A DNA stretch of 64,000 nucleotides from assembly GCA_035539175.1 (NCBI GenBank), contig DATLIY010000013.1, forward strand, positions 1 to 64,000, in the 5' to 3' direction. Of the stretch, positions 1-6,180 are shown piece after piece. The position numbers were made by a program, and so were the translations under genes. Position 1 is the stretch's first letter. Each line of letters starts with the position of its first letter. This DNA is from Acidisarcina sp. (GTDB lineage: Bacteria; Acidobacteriota; Terriglobia; Terriglobales; Acidobacteriaceae). The notes under the pieces are model-generated. The model was not told the origin of the DNA. It was given only the letters and a program-made list of their open reading frames with translations, and did not search any database.

Positions 1-1
1 G

Positions 2-214
2 CTATTTGGCAATGGTATCTGCGGTCCGGGTGTAGGGCAGTACCTCAGCGGATCTACCACGCTGGCGGTAGGTCAGCAGCTAGTTGTCAACTACAACCTC
101 TCTAATCTGCCATCTGCAACGGCTACATGGCCCCCCGACACCATAACCCTGACGGCGGCCACATGGACGAACAATTCTACAGTGTCCGTGACCCTCAACT
201 ATGTAATCTGGTGA
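2..214 (+). CDS. Partial phage structural-type protein (3' end only)
   Basis: This reading frame is open from the left edge to a TGA at 212-214 and encodes about 70 residues rich in Thr, Ser, Asn and Val. It ends in a beta-strand-like stretch (VSVTLNYVIW). The next protein ends in a similar way (AISNVTYTVI), so the two may be related small beta-rich tail or decoration proteins. The start lies outside the window. I recognise no family; the phage assignment rests on the neighbours. Confidence 0.6.
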   Translation, partial: LFGNGICGPGVGQYLSGSTTLAVGQQLVVNYNLSNLPSATATWPPDTITLTAATWTNNSTVSVTLNYVIW

Positions 215-218
215 ACCA

Positions 219-563
219 ATGTCATTCATAATCAACGATGGCACACAGAGATTCGCTTCCGATAACTCTCTTAATGTCGAGGTAGGATCGGCAACTCCGT
301 CAGGACCTATAACCCTGAATGGAGTTGCCCTGCTGAGTGGTTCTAAGCTGGCGCGGTCCCGCGTTCCGTCGGCTGCCCTACTCCGCACCTCGGGGGTAGT
401 CGCTACCATACCGCTGTACTCGCAGGTGACAGCCTCTTACACGGGTAAAACTGGATGCGGCTCATGCTCTGCTGGCATCTATGTTTCCGCCACGTCTACC
501 ACAATCACGCTGGCAAACGGGACAACCACCGCGATCAGCAACGTAACCTACACGGTGATCTAA
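219..563 (+). CDS. Small beta-rich phage tail-type protein
   Basis: A 114-residue protein that starts MSFIINDGTQRF and is rich in Ser, Thr and Val, with no membrane segment. Its start lies 4 bases after the preceding stop. Its stop codon overlaps the next start (TAATG), which suggests translational coupling. The N-terminus resembles that of the next protein (MPILINDES), so the pair may share a docking segment for a virion or tail structure. No enzymatic motif is visible. Function is inferred only from position in a compact phage-like gene array. Confidence 0.65.
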   Translation: MSFIINDGTQRFASDNSLNVEVGSATPSGPITLNGVALLSGSKLARSRVPSAALLRTSGVVATIPLYSQVTASYTGKTGCGSCSAGIYVSATSTTITLANGTTTAISNVTYTVI

Positions 564-1021
564 TGCCCATCCTGATAAACGATGAATCTGGCGGTGTAAC
601 TACCCAACTGCTGCAGATCGACAATAACGGTCAGCTATGTCTCGGTACAGGTACACCTCTGGCGAAGCTAACAGCAAACGGGGTAGGGCTATGCGATGCC
701 TCGGGGAATCTGCTGACAGGAGTAGCCAGTGCAACACTCGCGCCGGGTAGCGGGACCGTGGTGCTTGGATCGAATCAGTATGCGACGGTCTACACCGTAT
801 CGGGGTTTGAACCTAATGTATGGCTGGCTGCCTATTTCCCCGCTACGAAGCATACCTACAACACGGTAAATAATACGTGGAGCACTGCGCCACTGTACAA
901 AGTCTCCCACCAGGTCGACAACGTGGTGAGCGGCAACTTCGAGGTGATGTCGAATGATCTCTGGGTCAACGATCAATTTAATGCGGCCACCTATCCAGAT
1001 GTTTCCTACATCTACATGTGA
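563..1021 (+). CDS. Small phage tail-type protein, paralogous N-terminus to preceding gene
   Basis: The frame is open upstream to 455, but I place the start at ATG 563. This ATG overlaps the previous stop (TAATG) and gives an N-terminus, MPILINDES, that parallels MSFIINDGT in the gene before. The product is 152 residues. Its second half is rich in Tyr, Asn and Val (for example the ending DVSYIYM), as in phage tail-fibre or baseplate decoration proteins. No catalytic motif is seen. The assignment is positional. Confidence 0.6.
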   Translation: MPILINDESGGVTTQLLQIDNNGQLCLGTGTPLAKLTANGVGLCDASGNLLTGVASATLAPGSGTVVLGSNQYATVYTVSGFEPNVWLAAYFPATKHTYNTVNNTWSTAPLYKVSHQVDNVVSGNFEVMSNDLWVNDQFNAATYPDVSYIYM

Positions 1022-1027
1022 GGACAA

Positions 1028-1297
1028 ATGATCTATTTTCTTGAGTACGATTCAGGAGGAAACATCGTGCACGTTTGCGGTGACCCCACTATTACGATTG
1101 TTCCGTTGATAAACCGGGTGGAGTACAAAGACGCGAACGGCAACCCTCTGGTAGATGCGAGCGGTGCTCCACTCTCTGGATCGGACCATCCCATGCAGGA
1201 ACCGGTCGGTATCGACCAGGCGACACATGACATGTTAATCGCCAACGGGCTGGATAAATACACCTACAGCAATGGCGCAGTAGTCGCAAAGGTATAA
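1028..1297 (+). CDS. Hypothetical phage protein (89 aa)
   Basis: A short acidic protein starting MIYFLEYDSGGNIVHV. The start is preceded by a GAGGA ribosome site and lies 6 bases after the upstream stop, so it belongs to the same transcription unit. The beta-type beginning and the ending NGLDKYTYSNGAVVAKV could fit a tail-fibre assembly or chaperone-like role, but I recognise no family. It has no signal peptide and no membrane segment. Confidence 0.6.
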   Translation: MIYFLEYDSGGNIVHVCGDPTITIVPLINRVEYKDANGNPLVDASGAPLSGSDHPMQEPVGIDQATHDMLIANGLDKYTYSNGAVVAKV

Positions 1298-1303
1298 CTC
1301 CCC

Positions 1304-1879
1304 ATGCCCAATAAAAAGACATCTCTCCTCGCATCGCTCGATCACTACTGCTACCGAGATCCAGTCATGCACATCCACGAGTATCCGGCTCTCTACGTCT
1401 GTCAGTGCCCTAGCTGCGCAGATCCTAACGTCCCCTGCACCTGCTGCCATGCGTCTCTGTCTCCGGAGATGGCAAAGCAGGCTGGACTAATGCAAAAAGA
1501 CGGTACTGTCCTCTGTCCTGACTGTGGAGTAGCCATGACGCTCAACCCCGCACGGAGAGAGGCTGAGGTCCATGTGCAGCTCTGCACGGACAAGACGATC
1601 CACTATCCCGAGATGCACAAGGCCAAGACCATCAGCGATGCAGATTATGCTGCATGGAAAGCCACTCTCATCCGTGATGAGCTACTGGGCAACTATGTAC
1701 GTGTGCCGACTAGCACAGTGTTTGCTAGGTTCTCCCACGATGAGACAGCATTGCTAGATTCCGCTCCAGACAAATTCCAGACCATCATGCAGGGTCGGGT
1801 GAATGACAGCGCGGAGAACGCAATGAGGCACTCTATCCCGAGTCAGCACAAGACCACTAAAAAACCCGTCAAGATCTAA
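1304..1879 (+). CDS. Cys/His-rich, probably zinc-binding phage protein (191 aa)
   Basis: The first half holds several cysteine pairs: CQCPSC near residue 33, CTCC near 46 and CPDC near 71, with scattered histidines. This suggests one or two zinc-ribbon-like sites. The C-terminal half is charged and ends in a basic tail (HKTTKKPVKI). It lies in the phage gene array, 6 bases after the previous stop. I do not recognise the family. A nucleic-acid-binding or structural zinc protein is possible, but nothing in the sequence decides between them. Confidence 0.6.
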   Translation: MPNKKTSLLASLDHYCYRDPVMHIHEYPALYVCQCPSCADPNVPCTCCHASLSPEMAKQAGLMQKDGTVLCPDCGVAMTLNPARREAEVHVQLCTDKTIHYPEMHKAKTISDADYAAWKATLIRDELLGNYVRVPTSTVFARFSHDETALLDSAPDKFQTIMQGRVNDSAENAMRHSIPSQHKTTKKPVKI

Positions 1880-1906
1880 AAAGCCACCAAAGAGGAATCC
1901 CCCAAA

Positions 1907-3718
1907 ATGAGAAAATATATCCTTGCCCTGCTGCTCTGCGCGGCCTCGCTCTCCTATGCTCAGAGCAGCTTTGTCACCATCAGCGCGAGCAAGCTCTATG
2001 CCGGTGGAAGTCACCTAGTGCGAGCTGGTAAGCTCTGCGCTACTGCTACCGATGCCAGCGATCAGCCACTGTCTATTGGTGTGCAGGGTGGTGGTATTGT
2101 CCTGCCTCTTTCTGCATGCTCCACCATCAGCAATGGTGCAGCGACTCTACAGGTGGCGGACCCTCGCACAGCTAGTCTCAATGCTGAATACAGGATCACG
2201 GTGTTCGATGCGGACAGCCAGCGGACATCTATCTATAGCCGGGTAGTAGTCGATGGATCATGGTGCACCGGGACTACCTGTAGTCTCGACAGTTACGATC
2301 CGACTACCAGCGTACCTATGATAGTCCCGGATATCACGCTGGGCTCTGCCGATGCTACGGGGACCAAGGACGTATCCAGCAGGGTGAATGCTGCTATCGC
2401 TGCGCAGGTGGGTAGCTATCTCGGAAGTAGTGCATCGTTCACGTTGCCTCCAGGACAATTCTGGGTTCCAAGTCTGAGCAATGTCTACGGTGTACCCTTT
2501 ACCGGTCCGGGAAGATTGCTGAAGACGGTCAATCAGACATCGCTCAACTCGTCGAATGCGACCGTGACCGCTACTACGGCGCAAGCTAACAGCTATGCCT
2601 ATGCGACTCCTCGTCTGGTATTCGGGCAGGAATACATGAGCCACTGGATGGCTAACATACAGGGAGGAGCAGCGACCAAGGTACTATTTAGCGGTGACTC
2701 TACGACGCAGGGAGTCAACATCACCAATAACGCCTACCTTGTGGATAAATTGTTCGCTGCGTCGGCTTCGTCTGCGGGTTTGGTTAATATAACAACTTCC
2801 AATTCCGGTCAGTCGGGTAAAGATACTGCTGATTGGGTATCCACCTTTTTAGCCTCGGACCTAGCGACATCCCCTGACGTCTATGTAGTCCGGTGGGGTA
2901 TCAATGACCCATTCTGGGGACTCACTCCTGCTCAGACCATTGCCAACATCCGTAGCGGTCTGGCAACGATCCGGGCATCGAAGAATGTGGATCAGATGAC
3001 CGTAGTGCTGGAGATGCCGTCTGCGGTCAACGACAATCCCAATGGTCGTGGAGCTACCTATTACGAGCAACTGCGAAACGGGTATGCTCAGGCCGCGAGA
3101 GACTATCAGGCGGTATTCATCGACCTGTATGGCCTGATGCCAGACAATGACTTCGCGGTGCAGACCTGCATGATGGATCAGCCTTTTGCGGGTACGTCTA
3201 CACCGCCAGTCCATATCCATCCGGGTAACTGCAAAAACCCCATCTACAACGACATATTAGCTAAGACCTTGATCGATCCAGTGCGGGTGTGGGGTAGCAG
3301 CAGCTCGACTCCGACAGGATCATTTACTGGTCCCGTCTCCACAAACTACCCCGGCTCTGGGGTATTCATGGGGGCTAACCCTACCTATGGACCTACGCAG
3401 GTGTTCTATAACTCGCTTGCGGGAACAGACAATAAGCTGTGGCAGTTTTACCCGGACACGGCTGGCACGTTTAACCTCTGGATGGTGAATGATGCGTCTA
3501 ATGCTGTCACCACGGTGCTAGCGATCCCCCGCTCGGGGATAAATCCTCAGCCTATGAGGATCAATGACGACCTACAGGTGAGCGGGACTATATCCGCTGG
3601 TGGTGGCGCTATAGCTGTGTATCGCTGCACTACTGCGGGTACTCTGCCAGTCGGTGCACTGACTGTAGATGGTAGTACCTGTGGAGCCAGCACAGACACC
3701 GGCCTCCGCGTCAAGTAG
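1907..3718 (+). CDS. SGNH/GDSL-type hydrolase with signal peptide, phage-encoded
   Basis: A 603-residue protein starting with a clear Sec signal (MRKYILALLLCAASLSYAQ, likely AxA-type cleavage). After a beta-rich N-terminal region it carries SGNH blocks: GDSTTQG near residue 263 (nucleophile Ser), WGIND near 332 and a C-terminal HIHPGN near 433 supplying the His. The last ~130 residues look like a separate beta domain rich in Gly, Thr and Asn. SGNH enzymes cleave esters, often acetyl groups on glycans. A signal peptide is unusual for a virion component, so it may act on the host cell surface instead. RBS AAGAGGAA precedes ATG 1907. Confidence 0.75.
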   Translation: MRKYILALLLCAASLSYAQSSFVTISASKLYAGGSHLVRAGKLCATATDASDQPLSIGVQGGGIVLPLSACSTISNGAATLQVADPRTASLNAEYRITVFDADSQRTSIYSRVVVDGSWCTGTTCSLDSYDPTTSVPMIVPDITLGSADATGTKDVSSRVNAAIAAQVGSYLGSSASFTLPPGQFWVPSLSNVYGVPFTGPGRLLKTVNQTSLNSSNATVTATTAQANSYAYATPRLVFGQEYMSHWMANIQGGAATKVLFSGDSTTQGVNITNNAYLVDKLFAASASSAGLVNITTSNSGQSGKDTADWVSTFLASDLATSPDVYVVRWGINDPFWGLTPAQTIANIRSGLATIRASKNVDQMTVVLEMPSAVNDNPNGRGATYYEQLRNGYAQAARDYQAVFIDLYGLMPDNDFAVQTCMMDQPFAGTSTPPVHIHPGNCKNPIYNDILAKTLIDPVRVWGSSSSTPTGSFTGPVSTNYPGSGVFMGANPTYGPTQVFYNSLAGTDNKLWQFYPDTAGTFNLWMVNDASNAVTTVLAIPRSGINPQPMRINDDLQVSGTISAGGGAIAVYRCTTAGTLPVGALTVDGSTCGASTDTGLRVK

Positions 3719-3775
3719 CTCCTCCTCACTCCCTCTCTCTGCTCTACCCATCCCCCCGATAAGGACCAGACCGCC

Positions 3776-4042
3776 ATGCATGAGACTACCCCTCCCACTT
3801 TTCCTAGCCAGAACGACTATGAATGGATACGCGAGACTCTGATGCTGCATACAGCGGCTCTCGCCACCCTGACAGCAGACTCAGCAGCGCTACGAAAATC
3901 TCTGGAGGGGAATGGACATATCGGACTCATAGGCAGGGTGGAGAGGATCGAGGGGCTAAAAAACAAGCTGTATGGGGTAGCCGTATCTATCTCCGTACTA
4001 AGCGGTATCGCATGGCACCTGCTCTCTCTGGGGCATCGATAG
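3776..4042 (+). CDS. Small coiled-coil plus C-terminal membrane segment protein (XhlA/holin-like)
   Basis: An 88-residue protein. Residues ~15-62 are predicted helical with heptad-like Leu/Ile spacing (LMLHTAALATL, IGRVERIEGLKN). One hydrophobic segment follows near the C-terminus (LYGVAVSISVLSGIAWHLL). This layout matches the XhlA/hemolysin-type lysis accessory proteins of phages, which work with a holin and endolysin. It heads the lysis-type genes. The match is by architecture, not by a diagnostic motif. Confidence 0.55.
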   Translation: MHETTPPTFPSQNDYEWIRETLMLHTAALATLTADSAALRKSLEGNGHIGLIGRVERIEGLKNKLYGVAVSISVLSGIAWHLLSLGHR

Positions 4043-4044
4043 AT

Positions 4045-4830
4045 ATGGGGACATCTAAGAGGTATGTACTGGCCTTTGATATACACTACCCCGAGCATGA
4101 CGACCTCTCGTGGCGGTGTGTGCTGGACTACACACGGAAGAATGATATCGATGGCTTCATCTTCGGGGGCGACCAGCTAGATCTAGCCTGCATCAGTCAT
4201 CACACCGCGTCTCAGCCACTCTACCGGCCTCAGGGAGCCCTGAGGTCTAACTTGGATGGGTTCAAAAAATACATCCTCGATCCTGTGGATGCGGCACTTA
4301 AACCGGGTACAGACAAGCGCTTCCTGATGGGCAACCATGAGGCCTGGCTGACCGAGCAGTACAAAGAGACTAACCCGGAGCTGGATGGATTGCTCGACCT
4401 CCCTGACCTGCTAGGACTCGCAGAGCGAAAGTATGAGGTCATCCAGCAGGGGGGACACACACAGATTGGCAAGCTATACGTCATCCACGGGGACACCATA
4501 GGTGGCGGAGTAAACCACGCTAAAAAGTGTGTGGATGTCTGGGCTAGGTCCGTCGTCTATGGGCACCATCACACACTACAGAGCTACACCCGGACCAGTC
4601 CCGCGCATGAGTCAGAGCGCTGGACAGCTATCTCCCTCCCCTGCCTGAGCCACACCGCTCCCCGGTATGGTCGAGGCCGAAGCAATATGTGGGTAAATGG
4701 CTTTGGCGTCGTCGATGTGCGGTCAGGTGGCGCGTTCAATGTCAATCCGGTCATCATCACGGATGGCACCTGCTCCCTAGAGGGAAAGACCTACACCGGC
4801 AAGCGGTCACACCACAAGAGAGGAGCCTAG
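4045..4830 (+). CDS. Calcineurin-like metallophosphoesterase, phage-encoded
   Basis: A 261-residue protein with the full set of metallophosphoesterase blocks in order: FDIH (DxH) near residue 11, GGDQLD near 40, MGNHE near 95, VIHGD near 150 and YGHHH near 175. These bind the two-metal centre and hydrolyse phosphate esters; the substrate is unknown. The frame is open to 3823, but I choose ATG 4045. It lies 2 bases after the preceding stop and just before the first conserved strand. ATG 4012 is an alternative. Related enzymes occur in many phages. Confidence 0.75.
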   Translation: MGTSKRYVLAFDIHYPEHDDLSWRCVLDYTRKNDIDGFIFGGDQLDLACISHHTASQPLYRPQGALRSNLDGFKKYILDPVDAALKPGTDKRFLMGNHEAWLTEQYKETNPELDGLLDLPDLLGLAERKYEVIQQGGHTQIGKLYVIHGDTIGGGVNHAKKCVDVWARSVVYGHHHTLQSYTRTSPAHESERWTAISLPCLSHTAPRYGRGRSNMWVNGFGVVDVRSGGAFNVNPVIITDGTCSLEGKTYTGKRSHHKRGA

Positions 4831-4834
4831 CGCC

Positions 4835-5065
4835 ATGATCGGGTTCGGAGTCCAGCGGGTGGTCAGGCGGCCTATCTATTCCGTGACAGGTCAAAAACTC
4901 TGCTACTACATCGACGGTCCACGGGGGATAGAGCTACTCACCCTGCGGGGGAAGAAATATGCAAAGCTCACCGCCAAGCACGTAGAGTGGATCGCTTCCC
5001 TATCCGCTGGCTCCTCCGCATGTGGAGGGACCATTTTGTCGAATAACGATATATACGAGGATTAG
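4835..5065 (+). CDS. Hypothetical small phage protein (76 aa)
   Basis: A basic 76-residue protein (MIGFGVQRVVRRPIYS) with a central helix (KLTAKHVEWIASL). It begins 4 bases after the phosphoesterase stop, inside the same unit, after a GAGGAG sequence. I see no transmembrane segment, no catalytic motif and no recognisable family. Confidence 0.5.
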   Translation: MIGFGVQRVVRRPIYSVTGQKLCYYIDGPRGIELLTLRGKKYAKLTAKHVEWIASLSAGSSACGGTILSNNDIYED

Positions 5066-5070
5066 CATAT

Positions 5071-5310
5071 ATGAACATTACAGACACGATTCAATCCGCC
5101 AAAGTGTGGCTCACCACGCATCCCTATTATGGTGGCCTCTGGGTGGTGATCGAGTCCGCTGCCATCGGCGCGGTGCTCGATGCGGTAACCACCGGCATGT
5201 ACTACTCGACAAATGGTCTGAAGCACCTGTCTTTTGTCATCGTGACGACTGTAGGGCTGTCCATCAGAAACTACATCCGCCAGTCCCCGATTCCTCCTCC
5301 TTCGAAGTAG
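5071..5310 (+). CDS. Small membrane protein, holin candidate
   Basis: A 79-residue protein with two hydrophobic stretches, roughly residues 22-42 (GLWVVIESAAIGAVLDAV) and 50-66 (LSFVIVTTVGLSI), and a short charged tail. Size, two membrane segments and position next to a cell wall hydrolase gene fit a phage holin or a similar lysis membrane protein. Holins diverge too fast for a firm family call here. Confidence 0.5.
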   Translation: MNITDTIQSAKVWLTTHPYYGGLWVVIESAAIGAVLDAVTTGMYYSTNGLKHLSFVIVTTVGLSIRNYIRQSPIPPPSK

Positions 5311-5367
5311 ATACATCCACGCAAAACCTAACCCAAGAACGCCGTCCCAAAGGAGGGACGTACACCT

Positions 5368-5700
5368 ATGGCCATAACATTCAAGAGTGTCGGACATTTT
5401 TTTGCCTCGTTTTTTACAGCCGTCAAAAACGACCTGCCCAAGGTCATGGCGACTGCTGCTGTGGTCGAGTCGGTCACCGCTGCGATCCCGGTCTACGGTC
5501 CGCTTGCCGTCTCCGCAGAGAAGCTGGCCTATGCCGCTATGGGAGAGTTGGCTGCGGTGCTGCATAGCGGTGATGCAGCGGTAAAAACCAAACTGCAGGA
5601 TGCCGGGCTGGATATCGCGGTCATCCAGAGCATCGAGGCTCTGGTGGCGACCTACCCTTCTATCGCTGCCTTCGCAGCCAGCCTCACAGCAAAAAAGTAA
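5368..5700 (+). CDS. Hypothetical helical phage protein (110 aa)
   Basis: A 110-residue Ala-rich helical protein with a strong ribosome site (AAAGGAGGGACG) ahead of ATG 5368. It has moderately hydrophobic amphipathic helices (VMATAAVVESVTAAIPVYG, SIAAFAASLTAKK) but no clean transmembrane segment. It lies between the holin candidate and the cell wall hydrolase and is followed by a terminator. It may be a lysis accessory protein. I do not recognise the family. Confidence 0.5.
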   Translation: MAITFKSVGHFFASFFTAVKNDLPKVMATAAVVESVTAAIPVYGPLAVSAEKLAYAAMGELAAVLHSGDAAVKTKLQDAGLDIAVIQSIEALVATYPSIAAFAASLTAKK

Positions 5701-5724
5701 TCCAGTAGCACGTATCTATATATA

Positions 5725-5761
5725 TGAGGCCGCCTCCGTCATGGGGGCGGCCTCAGTTTTT
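5725..5761 (+). terminator. Intrinsic terminator after phage lysis-type genes
   Basis: A perfect 10-bp stem (TGAGGCCGCC pairing with GGCGGCCTCA, arms 5725-5734 and 5746-5755) with an 11-base loop is followed by a run of five T. It would end the rightward phage transcript before the cell wall hydrolase gene. Confidence 0.8.
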
Positions 5762-5774
5762 GGGAGGTCTGACA

Positions 5775-6041
5775 ATGCAGACAATACCTACCACCCCGGA
5801 TGATGAGCACACACTGGCCCTCTGCCTCTGGCGGGAAGCACGCGGGGACGGCGAAGCCGGTATGCGTGCCGTCGCAGGAGTGTGCCTGAATCGGGCTCTG
5901 TCACACACCCAAAAACTTGCACTATCGGGAGGCAGGATTTTTACCGGTGATCGAGATCCCGTGTACGCTCCATGTACATTTTTGGTGAGTTTCTGCTACT
6001 TCTACGCTTTTTACGCTCCTTTAGAATCAGTAAGTTGCTGA
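5775..6041 (+). pseudogene. SleB-type (Hydrolase_2) cell wall hydrolase, truncated at probable att site
   Basis: ATG 5775 has an excellent ribosome site (GGAGGT at 5763-5768). Residues ~10-38 carry the family's signature (LALCLWREARGDG, then AVAGVCLNRAL), in which the WREARG glutamate is catalytic. SleB-type hydrolases cut peptidoglycan and serve as endolysins in some phages. The frame loses sensible sequence at about residue 62, exactly where the 86-bp repeat begins (5960). It then runs into an AT-rich Tyr/Phe/Cys tail and stops at 6041, so most of the domain is missing. The cause is inferred to be integration or deletion at this end. Confidence 0.65.
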
Positions 6042-6045
6042 TTTT
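5960..6045 (+). repeat. 86-bp imperfect direct repeat, copy 1, with palindromic core (probable att)
   Basis: This copy matches 6095-6180 at 60 of 86 positions with no gaps, and at 45 of 56 in the last two thirds. Its core is an imperfect inverted repeat: arms CCTTTAGAATCAG and CTGATTTTAAAGG around a 7-base spacer TAAGTTG. That is the geometry of a tyrosine-recombinase crossover site. The shared motif TACG-N-TTTTTACG upstream of the core could be integrase arm sites. Both copies begin CGTGTAC. Confidence 0.65.
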
Positions 6046-6077
6046 AAAGGAGCCATTTTTGTACTCGATCAACAGAC

Positions 6078-6123
6078 CGCTCATTTTAGGCCGCCGTGTA
6101 CAACGGGTGTACAAAAATGAGCG
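6078..6123. repeat. Inverted repeat between the two att-like copies
   Basis: A perfect 10-bp inverted repeat, CGCTCATTTT (6078-6087) and AAAATGAGCG (6114-6123), is separated by 26 bases. It links the gap between the direct repeats to the start of copy 2. Its role is unknown; it could be part of a recombinase-binding region. Confidence 0.5.
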
Positions 6124-6180
6124 ATTTCTATTACTTTTACGATTTTTACGACCCTAAGGAATCAGTAAGTTACTGATTCT
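6095..6180 (+). repeat. 86-bp imperfect direct repeat, copy 2, overlapping ABC-F 3' end (probable att)
   Basis: This second copy lies 135 bp after the first. Its core is a perfect palindrome of arms GAATCAGTAA and TTACTGATTC around a central G (6159-6179). Read on the minus strand, 6154-6180 supplies the last residues and the stop of the neighbouring ABC-F gene. This is consistent with an element that integrates into the gene's 3' end and rebuilds it. No integrase lies in the window. Confidence 0.65.

Noticed and set aside
5900-6180. A tRNA gene as integration target at the prophage edge
   Set aside because: The palindromic repeats do not fold into a cloverleaf and lack a T-loop GTTCRA sequence; the target looks like the ABC-F 3' end.
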